A stretch of 64,000 bases of DNA from Pseudoflavonifractor sp902362925 (GTDB taxonomy: Bacteria; Bacillota; Clostridia; Oscillospirales; Oscillospiraceae): NCBI GenBank assembly GCA_902362925.1, contig CABIYL010000009.1; one strand, 5' to 3'. The notes beneath the pieces are model-generated. The model had not been told where the DNA came from, searched no databases, and saw only the letters and a program-made list of their open reading frames with translations. Positions 50,463-58,682 of the stretch are shown piece by piece (the first letter of the stretch is position 1; every line of letters starts with the position of its first letter). The position numbers were made by a program, and so were the translations under genes.

Positions 50463-51827
50463 TCACGAGAGCAGCACGGAGCCGTCCCCGGCCAGCTCGG
50501 TCAGTTTTCCGTCCCGCACAAAGCCCATCTTCTCCAGCCAGTCCTGGAAGGGCTTGATGGCGGTCAGACCAAAGAGCTCCCGCAGGGCAGCGGTCTCGTG
50601 GAAGCCGGTGGTCTGGTAGTTGAGCATCACGTCGTCGCCGTGGGGGATGCCCATAAAGTAGTTGCACCCGGCGGCGGTGAGGAGGACGGCCAGGTCCTCG
50701 ATGTCGTTCTGGTCGGCCTTCATGTGGTTGGTGTAGCAGGCATCGCAGCCCATGGGCACGCCGGTCAGCTTGCCCATGAAGTGGTCCTCCAATCCAGCCC
50801 GTATTACCTGCTTGGAATTATACAGATATTCGGGACCGATGAAGCCCACAACCGTGTTCACCAGGAAGGGCTGGAACCGCTTGGCAAAGCCGTAGCACCG
50901 GGCCTCCATCACCACCTGGTCGGCGCCGTGGTGGGCCTCGGAGGAGAGTTCGGAGCCCTGGCCGGTCTCAAAGTACATTACGTTGGGGCCGGTGGCAGTG
51001 CCCTCCCGGAGGGCCAGCTGTCGGGCCTCCTCGATGAGCTTGCCGTCCAGACCGAAGGCCTCGTTGCCCTTCTGGCTGCCGGCGATGGACTGGAAGATGA
51101 GGTCGCAGGGGGCCCCCTGCTTCACCGCGTCCATCTGGGTGGTCACGTGGGCCAGCACGCAGATCTGGGTGGGAATCTCCCACCGAGTGCGGATTTCATG
51201 GAACCGATCCAGCACCCGCCGCACGCTCTCCACGCTGTCGTCCACCGGGTTGAGGCCCAGCACCGCGTCCCCCGCGCCGAAGGTCAGGCCCTCCAGCAGG
51301 GAGGCCATGATGCCGTCCGGGTCGTCGGTGGGGTGGTTGGGCTGGAGGCGGCAGGATAGGGTGCCCGCCTCGCCGATGGTGGTGTTGCAGGTGGCGGTGA
51401 CCCGCAGCTTTCTGGCCGCGTAGATCAGGTCCATATTGCTCATGATCTTGGTCACGGCGGCGATCATCTCGGCGGTCAGGCCCCGGGAGATACGGCGGAT
51501 GTCCGCGCCGGTGTGCTTCTCGTCCAGCAGCCACTCACGCAGCTCGGACACGGTCCAGTTGCGGATTTCACTGTAGATTTTCTCGTTCACGTCTTCCTGG
51601 ATGATGCGGGTGACCTCGTCCTCCTCGTAGGGCACGGCGGGGTTCTCCCGCAGGTCGGACAGGAGCAGGTTGGCCGTCACCACCTTGGCCGCCACACGCT
51701 CCTCGGCGTTCTCGGCGGCGATGCCCGCCAGCCGGTCACCCGACTTCTCCTCGTTGGCCTTGGCCAGCACATCCTTCACCGATTGGAATGTATACACATG
51801 GCCGTGAAGGCTGGTTTTCAGTATCAT
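50463..51827 (-). CDS. eutB: Ethanolamine ammonia-lyase large subunit EutB
   Basis: A 454-residue catalytic subunit forming the TIM barrel that binds ethanolamine and the adenosyl radical. Family stretches include AKANEEKSGDRLAGIAAENA near the start, TCNTTIGEAGTLSCRLQPNH, GADQVVMEARCYGFAKRF and MGCDACYTNHMKADQND near the end. Length is normal. Its ATG overlaps the stop of eutA by four bases, and eutC follows after 13 bases. Confidence 0.97.
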   Translation of the reverse strand: MILKTSLHGHVYTFQSVKDVLAKANEEKSGDRLAGIAAENAEERVAAKVVTANLLLSDLRENPAVPYEEDEVTRIIQEDVNEKIYSEIRNWTVSELREWLLDEKHTGADIRRISRGLTAEMIAAVTKIMSNMDLIYAARKLRVTATCNTTIGEAGTLSCRLQPNHPTDDPDGIMASLLEGLTFGAGDAVLGLNPVDDSVESVRRVLDRFHEIRTRWEIPTQICVLAHVTTQMDAVKQGAPCDLIFQSIAGSQKGNEAFGLDGKLIEEARQLALREGTATGPNVMYFETGQGSELSSEAHHGADQVVMEARCYGFAKRFQPFLVNTVVGFIGPEYLYNSKQVIRAGLEDHFMGKLTGVPMGCDACYTNHMKADQNDIEDLAVLLTAAGCNYFMGIPHGDDVMLNYQTTGFHETAALRELFGLTAIKPFQDWLEKMGFVRDGKLTELAGDGSVLLS

Positions 51828-53296
51828 GGTCTGTTTCCCCCTTGTGTTTGCTTTTCGCTGCCCTGGGACTGGAAGGCCAGGGTCTTTACCACCACCGGCA
51901 GCACCGCGCCGCCGGCCACCGGCGCGCCGATGTCCAGATAGTCCCCGCTGCCGGCGCTGATGCCGTCCAGGCAGAGAATGGCCCTCTCCGCTCCCAGCAG
52001 GGGCCAGAGGGTCTGGCCCAGCACCTTGGCCATGTCCCTCTCCACCGCGATGACAGGGAACATGCCCCGCTCCAGCAGAGGCTCCATTCCGCCCCGAATG
52101 CCACGGGCCAGGTCCTGGATTCTGCCGTAGGCCGGGTTGGGCTCGCCCCGCAGGCTGAGGGCAATCTGGGTCATGCCCCCCTGGTCGGCAAACCAGCCCG
52201 ATTTCTCCCGCAGGGCGGCGGCCAGCTTGTCACCGCTGCTCTCCTCGTCCGCCGTCAGCCGGAGGACGGGCAGGTTTTTCAGCGGAAAGGACACATTCCG
52301 GTAGAAGATGGTGGAGCCGGACACCTGAGTGGAGTGGCTGCCCGCCCCCACCACGGTGGCCCGGATGGTCTCGGTGCCCCGGACGATGCCCGTCCGCTGA
52401 AAAGCGTGAGACGCGGCGATGGCCCTGCCCAGCAGGACACCGATATCCCCGTAGGCAAAGGCGTCCTCCGGCGGCGACCAGATGCAGTCGGCCACCCCGC
52501 CGGAGAAGGACACCCCGTCCACCCCCTTCGGCGGCGTCCAGGTGGTGTCCCGGGTCATAAGGGCTTCCAGCAGACTGTCCGGCGGTATCAGCCCCGCTGC
52601 CTGCTCCTGGGCACGGGTCAGGGCGGACACCACCGGTTCCAGAATAGATTCCTCCGCCCGGTCCCCTACCCTTGGAATGGATACGCCGGGCACCGCCGTC
52701 CCCAGTCGCTCCAGGGCCGGGGAGACGTAGGTAATGCGCCCCCGCTCGGTCTTGATGAGCCGCCCACCCACGTCCAGACATCCGGTGGCCGTCAGGACAC
52801 CATTTTCGTAGAATGCCAGGTTTGAGGTGCCTCCGCCGATGTCAAAGTGTAATATCTTCTCATGATGTTCCTTTGAGTATTCGTCTATCCCCGCTCCGCG
52901 GGCCGCCAGGATGGATTCCAGGTCGGGCCCGGCGGTGGCCACCACAAAGTCCCCGGCGAAGTCGGACAGGGCGGCGAGCACCTGCCGGGCGTTCTCCTTT
53001 CGGGCGGTCTCACCGGTGATGATGACCGCGCCGGTGGAGATGTCCGCCTGCTGGAAACCAGACTTGCGGTACTCCTCCGCCACAATGGCCCTCACGCCTT
53101 CGGTGTCAATCGCCGTCTCAGAGAGAAGGGGCGTGAAGTGGATGGCGCTGCGGTAGAGCACCTCCTTCTCCCCGATGGCGATGCGGGGTACGGAGAAAGG
53201 CCCCGCCCGGTTCTCCAGGGTCAGGCGTGAGATGACCAATTGGGTCGTCGATGTGCCGATGTCAATGCCCACGGACAGAAGCTGCTCAGGCGCCAT
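51824..53296 (-). CDS. eutA: Ethanolamine ammonia-lyase reactivating factor EutA
   Basis: A 490-residue chaperone-like ATPase that swaps damaged cobalamin out of the lyase. It has an actin/Hsp70-type phosphate loop at the start (SVGIDIGTSTTQLVISRL) and a second one in the middle (HFDIGGGTSNLAFYENG). ATG 53296 follows directly on the eutG stop, with AAGGAG inside the end of eutG. The first steps of the pathway, eutA-B-C, are thus tightly linked. Confidence 0.95.
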   Translation of the reverse strand: MAPEQLLSVGIDIGTSTTQLVISRLTLENRAGPFSVPRIAIGEKEVLYRSAIHFTPLLSETAIDTEGVRAIVAEEYRKSGFQQADISTGAVIITGETARKENARQVLAALSDFAGDFVVATAGPDLESILAARGAGIDEYSKEHHEKILHFDIGGGTSNLAFYENGVLTATGCLDVGGRLIKTERGRITYVSPALERLGTAVPGVSIPRVGDRAEESILEPVVSALTRAQEQAAGLIPPDSLLEALMTRDTTWTPPKGVDGVSFSGGVADCIWSPPEDAFAYGDIGVLLGRAIAASHAFQRTGIVRGTETIRATVVGAGSHSTQVSGSTIFYRNVSFPLKNLPVLRLTADEESSGDKLAAALREKSGWFADQGGMTQIALSLRGEPNPAYGRIQDLARGIRGGMEPLLERGMFPVIAVERDMAKVLGQTLWPLLGAERAILCLDGISAGSGDYLDIGAPVAGGAVLPVVVKTLAFQSQGSEKQTQGGNRP

Positions 53297-54376
53297 CTAC
53301 ATCAGCTCCTTCAAAATGGCCTTCAAATCCTCCTGGGTGGCAGGCCTGGGATTGCCCGGAGCGCACACGTCGGCCAGAGCGGCCTGGGCGATACTGTCCA
53401 GGTCAGCCAGCAGGGTCTGCCCCTCCACACCGCAGGCGGTCAGCTTCTCCGGCATGCCCAGGCTGGCCCGCAGCCGCTTGACGCCGCCAATCAGAGCACG
53501 GGGATTCTTGGCCAGGCCGCACAGCCCGGAGAGCCGAGCGTACTTGTCCGCCGCTCCTTTGTCGGCGCTGTTGAAGGCGATGACGTGGGGCAGGAGCATG
53601 GCGTTGAGCCGCCCGTGGGGGATGTGGTACCGGCCGCCCAGGGCGTGGGCCAGGGCGTGGCAGATGCCCAGTCCGGCGGCGTTGAAGGAGATACCCGCCA
53701 GACAGGAGGCCAGCAGCATCTCGCCCTTGGCACCGTTGTCTCCAGCATGGGCTCCGCTCAGGCTGCGCCAGGCCATGGAGAATGCCTTCTCCCCCATGGC
53801 GTCGCTGAAGGGGGTGGCTTTCCGGGCCACACAGCCCTCGGCGGCGTGGGTGAGCACATCCATGCCCGTGTCCGCCGTCACCGCCGGAGGCACTCCGGCA
53901 AGCAGGGATGCGTCCAGCACCGCACAGTCGGGCAGCAGTGCGTCATCCACCAGCGGGTACTTCACCCCCACGTCCACGTCGGTGAGGACGGCGAAGGAGG
54001 TGACTTCCGAACCGGTGCCCGCCGTGGTGGGAATGCACCACAGCTCCGGGGGCGGATTCCCACCTGCAAAGTGGCGCATGGCCTTGGCGCAATCCATGGG
54101 GGATCCACCCCCGAAGGCCAGCACCGTGTCCGGCCCAAAGGCCCGCAGGGCGTGGACTCCCTGGGCCACCAGATGAAGGGACGGGTCGGGCTTCACCTGG
54201 TCGAACACGCTGATTTCGCAGCCCTTCAGCCGCTCCTTCACCCCCTCCAGCAGCCCGGATTTTCGGGCAAGAAATTCATCCGTCACAATGAGCACCCGCC
54301 GCCCCGCCAGCTCCGCCAGGGCCGCCAGGGCGTCCGGGCCGAACCGGATCTCCGGCCTGATCGCAAAAAGCTCCAT
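53297..54376 (-). CDS. eutG: Iron-containing alcohol dehydrogenase EutG
   Basis: A 359-residue group III alcohol dehydrogenase, the first gene of the eut operon. It reduces acetaldehyde to ethanol and so regenerates NAD+ for EutE inside the compartment. It has the FGGGSPMDCAKAMRHF nucleotide-binding segment, PTTAGTGSEVTSFAV, and the metal-binding histidines in DVLTHAAEG, ALAHALGGRYHIPHGRLNAMLLPHV. ATG 54376 has only a weak purine site (GGCAGGCAG); the leader is short and is preceded by a terminator-like hairpin at 54426-54463. Confidence 0.92.
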   Translation of the reverse strand: MELFAIRPEIRFGPDALAALAELAGRRVLIVTDEFLARKSGLLEGVKERLKGCEISVFDQVKPDPSLHLVAQGVHALRAFGPDTVLAFGGGSPMDCAKAMRHFAGGNPPPELWCIPTTAGTGSEVTSFAVLTDVDVGVKYPLVDDALLPDCAVLDASLLAGVPPAVTADTGMDVLTHAAEGCVARKATPFSDAMGEKAFSMAWRSLSGAHAGDNGAKGEMLLASCLAGISFNAAGLGICHALAHALGGRYHIPHGRLNAMLLPHVIAFNSADKGAADKYARLSGLCGLAKNPRALIGGVKRLRASLGMPEKLTACGVEGQTLLADLDSIAQAALADVCAPGNPRPATQEDLKAILKELM

Positions 54377-54425
54377 GTTTTCTGCCTGCCTTTTCCTCAG
54401 ATGGCGTTAGTATTGCAGAATTCTC

Positions 54426-54463
54426 AAAAAATATAGCCCCTGCGGAAAAATTTCCGCAGGGGC
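54426..54463 (-). terminator. Terminator-like hairpin in front of the eut operon (possible attenuator)
   Basis: GCCCCTGCGGAAA (54436-54448) and TTTCCGCAGGGGC (54451-54463) form a 13-pair stem; on the minus strand it is followed by TATATTTTTT. It lies between the terminator of the upstream gene and eutG and ends only about 50 bases before the eutG start. No convincing promoter was found after it, so the eut operon may depend on read-through. Confidence 0.7.
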
Positions 54464-54502
54464 AAAAAACAGGAGGCCTCCGGATTGCCGGAGACCTCCT
54501 GT
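54464..54502 (-). terminator. Terminator after the zinc-ribbon/Big_2 protein gene
   Basis: On the minus strand the 15-base arms 54488-54502 and 54469-54483 pair and are followed by six T residues. It directly precedes the second hairpin. Confidence 0.85.
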
Positions 54503-54522
54503 CAATTTCATATGTTCTGTTC

Positions 54523-55560
54523 TTACCAAGTGCAGCGCACAATGCACTTGAGGGTCTGGCCGTCCACCGTGGCGGTGACGGTGGTGGTGCCCTTGGACAC
54601 AGCGGTGACGGTGCCGTCGCCGGAGATGGTGGCCACGGAGGAGTCGGAGATGCTCCAGGTGGGGTTGGAGCTGGTGCCGCTCACCTTGAGCTGCCACTTG
54701 GCCCCTGCCTCATTGAGCGTAAAGTCAGTGCGGTTGAGGGACAGGGTGGTGGAGGTGCTGCCGCCGGAGCTGGTGGAACCACTGGAGCTGCCGGAGCCGC
54801 TGGTGACAGAGTTGTAGACCTTGCAGGTCTGGGTGTATCCGCCGGCCATGGTGGCGGTAATGGTGGCGGTGCCGGTCTTGCCGGCAGGGCTCACCTTGCC
54901 GTTTTCATCCACGGTGACGATGGAGGGGTCGCTGCTCTCCCAGGTGATGGTGCCGGTGGAGCCGGCGGGAGAGAAGGTGACCTTCAGGGTCACGGGGTCA
55001 GGGTACTTGTTGCTCAGGCTGAACTCTGTCAGGCTGAGGGTAAAGCTGGTGGCAGTCTGTCCGGCGGGGATTTCGCCGGTGTCGCCGCCCTCCGGGTCCT
55101 GAGAGCCGCTGGGCTGAGGCTCAGCGGAGTCCGTGGGCTGGGGCGAGGCGCTGTCGCTGGGAGCGGGGGTGTTGCTGGTCACAGGGTTGGGATCCGGGTC
55201 CACCGCCTGCTCGCCCTTGTGAATAAAGGGCCCGATAATGGTAACCACAATATAGATAGCAGCGGCGATGAGGGCCAGAGAGAGCACCCAGCCCACAATC
55301 TGGAGGGGTGTGGGGCCGCCGCCGTAGCCGCCGCCCCGGGTGTTGGTCTTCAGACGCTTGCCGCCCTTGTGGCGGGGCTCGTCCTCGTCGTAGACCTCCT
55401 CTTCGTAGTCATCATCGTAGTCGTCCTGATACTTGCCCCGGCCATAGGCCTCCTGCTCCTCGCAGAAGGGGCAGCGCTTATAGGTAACGGCGTAATACTC
55501 GCCGCAGTTTTCGCAGCGGATGGTTTCGTTTCTCGCGCCCGTGGGTTTTCTGGCGGCCAT
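54523..55560 (-). CDS. Zinc-ribbon membrane protein with two Big_2 (bacterial Ig-like) domains
   Basis: A 345-residue single-pass protein. Residues 16-33 form a zinc ribbon (Cys16, Cys19, Cys30, Cys33), then comes an acidic linker and one transmembrane helix (about 87-110). Outside is a proline/serine-rich linker followed by two Big_2 domains (about 160-245 and 265-345), each with the IT-W-S-S-V-A/T pattern (ITWESSDPSIVTVDENGKV; TWSISDSSVATISGDGTV). The role is unknown; such proteins may bind surface sugars or proteins. The ATG at 55560 is six bases from GGAGGG, while the earlier ATG abuts it. Confidence 0.85.
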   Translation of the reverse strand: MAARKPTGARNETIRCENCGEYYAVTYKRCPFCEEQEAYGRGKYQDDYDDDYEEEVYDEDEPRHKGGKRLKTNTRGGGYGGGPTPLQIVGWVLSLALIAAAIYIVVTIIGPFIHKGEQAVDPDPNPVTSNTPAPSDSASPQPTDSAEPQPSGSQDPEGGDTGEIPAGQTATSFTLSLTEFSLSNKYPDPVTLKVTFSPAGSTGTITWESSDPSIVTVDENGKVSPAGKTGTATITATMAGGYTQTCKVYNSVTSGSGSSSGSTSSGGSTSTTLSLNRTDFTLNEAGAKWQLKVSGTSSNPTWSISDSSVATISGDGTVTAVSKGTTTVTATVDGQTLKCIVRCTW

Positions 55561-55694
55561 GTGCATCCCTCCGTCATTTTCGGTGTCATATCACCTTTAA
55601 TCTTACACGCTGCGGCAGGAATCGTCAACGGTCTAACGCAAATTGTACGTTATTTTTTATATTTTATGTCTACCCGTAAAAGGAAAGTACAGGA

Positions 55695-55723
55695 TTGATT
55701 ATCCATTCCCCATCCGATATAAT
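55695..55723 (+). promoter_or_regulatory. Promoter of the AAA ATPase gene
   Basis: TTGATT (55695-55700) and a perfect TATAAT (55718-55723) are 17 bases apart; transcription would start near 55730. Confidence 0.65.
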
Positions 55724-55761
55724 GTCTGTTGAACCATAAATGAAATGGGAGTTGAGGCCTG

Positions 55762-57294
55762 ATGAAGGGTTCCATGACCGCGGCGGCGGTTCATAAACAA
55801 TATGAGGACGGCATCTCCGCCTTCCGGCGTCAGATCGGAGACGCTGCGCTGCGCCAGCGCTTTGCCGCCGAGGCGGACGCCTTTTTCCGCGCCTGCGCGC
55901 TGGGCGTCTGGGGCCGGGACGGCAACGCCCTCACCCCCCGCCACGTGGAGTACTACAACGCGGTGTACACCAAGGGGAACCCGGTGCCCTCCATCCTGTT
56001 CTGGGAGCTGTCCTCCGCAGTGGCGGACTACCCCGGCTTTCAGGCCCCCGGCTTCTTCGCCCGGATGCGGGCCAGCGACAAGGTGTCCGGCGGAAAGCTG
56101 TCCCGCCGGTTTGTGGACCTGATGACCCTGATGCTGCTTCTCTTTGCGGCTGTGGACGACATTGTCAGCGAGGAGGAGGCCGGGTTTGTCAACCACTGTG
56201 CCGACACCCTGCTGACTCTGTGCGACCGGGACGGCCTCAAGGGCGACAAGGCCCCTCTGGACGTCAACGACTTCATCACCCGCCGTCCCGACGCCCCCAA
56301 GCCGGACACTCCGGCCCCTGCCGCTCAGGGCGAGGGTGCGCCCCAGGCCGCCGCACAGCCCAAGGAGGAGGCGGAGCCCGCCCCCAGCCTGGAGGAGCTG
56401 CTGGCGGAACTGGACAGCCTGTGCGGCCTGGAGAAGGTGAAAAAGGACGTCAAGAGCCTGATTAACCTGGTCAAGGTGCGCAAAATGCGCCAGGAGCACG
56501 GCCTGCCCGTGCCCCCCATGAGCCTGCACCTGGTCTTTATGGGCAATCCGGGCACCGGCAAGACCACGGTGGCCCGTCTGCTGGCCAAGATCTACCACGC
56601 CATTGGAGTGCTGTCCAAGGGCCAGCTGGTGGAGGTGGATCGGTCCGGACTGGTGGCCGGATTTGTGGGTCAGACCGCCATCAAGACCAACGAGGTCATT
56701 CAGAAGGCCCTGGGCGGCGTGCTCTTCATTGACGAGGCCTACGCCCTGGCCAACCAGGACTCCCCCAACGACTTCGGCAAGGAGGCCATTGAGGCCCTGC
56801 TCAAGGGCATGGAGGACCACCGGGCCGACCTGATTGTCATTGTGGCCGGTTACACCGAGCTGATGAGCAATTTCATCAACGCAAACCCCGGCCTGGAGAG
56901 CCGCTTCAACAAGTATTTCTACTTTGAGGACTACAACGGCGATGAGCTGATGGAGATTTTCCGCTCCATGTGCAAGAAGAACGGCTACACCCTGGACGAG
57001 GAGACGGAGAAGTTTGCCGCCGAGGGCTTCAAGCAGCTCTACGAGGAGCGGGACGAGAACTTCGGCAACGCCCGGGATGTGCGCAACGTCTTTGAGCGGG
57101 CGGTGGCCCGCCAGGCCGACCGTGTGGCGGCGCTGGAGAACCCCAGCAAGGAGGACCTGATGGCCATCACGGTCTCCGACCTGAAGGAGGACGACGAGCC
57201 GGAGGAGACCCCCGGCCAGGCTATCGCCCAGGATGCCGCTCCCCTGCCTACGGAAGACGGCGGGGCGGAAGATCGCACTCCCACCCAAGAATAA
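55762..57294 (+). CDS. AAA+ ATPase of the CbbX/SpoVK type with TerB-like N-terminal region
   Basis: A 510-residue ATPase. The N-terminal 180 residues are helical and include an acidic DDIVSEEEAGFV stretch that recalls TerB-like domains. A proline/alanine linker leads to one AAA+ domain of the CbbX/SpoVK group: Walker A GNPGTGKTT (about 260-268), Walker B VLFIDEAYAL (about 320) and the arginine-finger region ESRFNKYFYFEDY. Such enzymes remodel protein partners; the target here is unknown. The start ATG 55762 has a modest GGGAG site. The last 47 bases overlap the convergent small gene at 57248. Confidence 0.88.
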   Translation: MKGSMTAAAVHKQYEDGISAFRRQIGDAALRQRFAAEADAFFRACALGVWGRDGNALTPRHVEYYNAVYTKGNPVPSILFWELSSAVADYPGFQAPGFFARMRASDKVSGGKLSRRFVDLMTLMLLLFAAVDDIVSEEEAGFVNHCADTLLTLCDRDGLKGDKAPLDVNDFITRRPDAPKPDTPAPAAQGEGAPQAAAQPKEEAEPAPSLEELLAELDSLCGLEKVKKDVKSLINLVKVRKMRQEHGLPVPPMSLHLVFMGNPGTGKTTVARLLAKIYHAIGVLSKGQLVEVDRSGLVAGFVGQTAIKTNEVIQKALGGVLFIDEAYALANQDSPNDFGKEAIEALLKGMEDHRADLIVIVAGYTELMSNFINANPGLESRFNKYFYFEDYNGDELMEIFRSMCKKNGYTLDEETEKFAAEGFKQLYEERDENFGNARDVRNVFERAVARQADRVAALENPSKEDLMAITVSDLKEDDEPEETPGQAIAQDAAPLPTEDGGAEDRTPTQE

Positions 57295-57481
57295 GGCCCA
57301 GGCGCAGACCGGCCTGAAAGCCTGTGATGGAGGCGTTGGTAACCAGGCTCTCCTTGGCGGCGGCCATTTCCGGCGGCAGTTCGGACAGTATCTTTTCCAG
57401 TTCTGCCGTCTCCTCGGGAAACAGGTCCAGGTTCTGCCTCTCCACAAAAAAGCAGTGCAGTTCCTCCAGGGCTGATTCCAT
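57248..57481 (-). CDS. Small protein of unknown function, DUF6809-like
   Basis: A 77-residue helical protein. It begins with ALEELHCFFVERQNLDLFPEETAELEKIL and ends with FQAGLRLGLILGWE, a layout like the small DUF6809 proteins common in Oscillospiraceae genomes; the match is tentative. A strong GAGGAGG site precedes ATG 57481, and a near-consensus promoter with an internal dyad lies between it and the divergent XRE regulator, which supports a real and regulated gene. Its 3' end is antisense to the last 47 bases of the AAA ATPase gene. Confidence 0.65.
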   Translation of the reverse strand: MESALEELHCFFVERQNLDLFPEETAELEKILSELPPEMAAAKESLVTNASITGFQAGLRLGLILGWECDLPPRRLP

Positions 57482-57515
57482 ACCTTTTCCTCCTCACGTC
57501 ATATATTGCGTGTTC

Positions 57516-57544
57516 ATCATATCACGCTACAAATAGCGTGTCAA
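57516..57544 (-). promoter_or_regulatory. Promoter of the small DUF6809-like gene with operator in its spacer
   Basis: On the minus strand TTGACA (57539-57544) and TATGAT (57516-57521) are 17 bases apart. The perfect dyad CACGCTA-CAAA-TAGCGTG (57523-57540) fills the spacer between them, so a bound repressor would exclude RNA polymerase. A further half site TTGCGTG lies at 57507-57513 region. The divergent XRE gene is the natural candidate regulator and may be controlled by the same site. Confidence 0.72.
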
Positions 57545-57556
57545 GGGGCGTTGACT

Positions 57557-57775
57557 ATGATTTTCAACCAACGGGTCCGCCAGCTGCGGGAAGAGGCCGG
57601 GCTGACACAGGAGCAGGCTGCAAAAGCGCTGGGCATCAGCAGCCGGAACTATCAGCGGCTGGAGGCGGATGATGCCATTCCAAGCTATAAGAGCATGCTG
57701 GCGATCGGCGAGTATTACCGCGTCTCGCTGGACTATCTGGTGGGGCGGACAGAAAAACGGGAAATCAATCTTTGA
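57557..57775 (+). CDS. XRE-family helix-turn-helix repressor
   Basis: A 72-residue single-domain regulator. The Cro/CI-type helix-turn-helix covers residues 5-60 (VRQLREEAGLTQEQAAKALG, then SSRNYQRLEADDAIPS). There is no extra ligand domain. The ATG 57557 lies behind AAGGGG; the open frame further upstream covers the operator and has no ribosome site. Divergent from the small DUF6809-like gene and sharing the dyad at 57523-57540 with it. A strong terminator follows. Confidence 0.9.
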   Translation: MIFNQRVRQLREEAGLTQEQAAKALGISSRNYQRLEADDAIPSYKSMLAIGEYYRVSLDYLVGRTEKREINL

Positions 57776-57780
57776 ACAGA

Positions 57781-57812
57781 AAACGGGACGGGTCCTCAGA
57801 CCCGTCCCGTTT
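57781..57812. terminator. Bidirectional terminator between the XRE and DUF554 genes
   Basis: AAACGGGACGGGTC (57781-57794) and GACCCGTCCCGTTT (57799-57812) form a 14-pair stem with loop CTCA. Confidence 0.88.
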
Positions 57813-57831
57813 GTCTTATATTCGCTGATGT

Positions 57832-58542
57832 TCACCCCATCAGCCCGCTGAGCAGATTGGCCAGGGGAATGTAGCCGATGGGCAGGAAGATGGCGGGCAG
57901 CATATTGCCCACTCGGATTTTCTCCTTGGGCAGACCCAGCATGTTCAGGGCGATGCCCACGATGATGGTGCCGCCCACGGCGTTCATCTCGGTGACCACA
58001 GCCGGGTCCATGCCCTGTCCCACCAGAGCGAAGATAAGGGTCAGGCCGCCCTGGTAGAGGAGCAGCGGAATGGTGGAGAAGGCCACGCCAACGCCCATGG
58101 CGGCGGCAAAGGTGATGGAGGTGACGCCGTCGATGACACCCTTGGAAATCAGGATGTCGTACTTGCCCAGCATGCCCGCCTGCATGGATCCGTTGATGGC
58201 CATGGCACCCACACAGAAGAGGACCGAGGCGTTGACAAAGCCCTCCACAAAGCGGCTGTTGCTCTCTCCCCGAATCAGCTTCCGGCGGAGCAGATCTCCC
58301 AGGCCGTCCATCCGCTTCTCGATGTTCAGGGCCTCCCCCAGCAGGGTGCCCACCACCATGCAGACGATGACGCAGAGGGTGTCCGCCGTGCCAATCATGC
58401 CCGAGATGCCGATGCCCAGCACGCACAGTCCCAGGGCACAGGTGAGGATGGAGGCAAACCGGTCGCTGATTCTGTTTTTGAACGCCAGACCCAGGGCGCT
58501 GCCCAGCAGGATCAGCGCCACATTGATAATGGTAGCAAGCAT
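57832..58542 (-). CDS. DUF554 family membrane protein
   Basis: A 236-residue integral membrane protein of the DUF554 family (YdfK-like) with about seven hydrophobic helices. The family mark is the repeated small-residue helices, for example INVALILLGSALGLAFKNRI at the start, GTLLGEALNIEKRMDGLGDL and the late MNAVGGTIIVGIALNMLG. It may be a transporter, but no substrate is known. ATG 58542 lies behind GGGGGAA. It is transcribed alone, divergent from spoVB. Confidence 0.9.
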   Translation of the reverse strand: MLATIINVALILLGSALGLAFKNRISDRFASILTCALGLCVLGIGISGMIGTADTLCVIVCMVVGTLLGEALNIEKRMDGLGDLLRRKLIRGESNSRFVEGFVNASVLFCVGAMAINGSMQAGMLGKYDILISKGVIDGVTSITFAAAMGVGVAFSTIPLLLYQGGLTLIFALVGQGMDPAVVTEMNAVGGTIIVGIALNMLGLPKEKIRVGNMLPAIFLPIGYIPLANLLSGLMG

Positions 58543-58682
58543 GGATGTTCCCCCGTTCACTTTTGCGCTTTACTGTGATAACTTTTCTATCATACCCCCT
58601 GATCCACCATTTGTCAAAGCGTTTCTGTCCTCATGTCCCCCTTGTCCCATGAATAAGCTGTTCAGGAAGGGGGGCGCGAATC

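Noticed and set aside
54377..54522. A cobalamin riboswitch before the eut operon
   Set aside because: The interval is too short and lacks the conserved B12-box; only two simple terminator-like hairpins are present.
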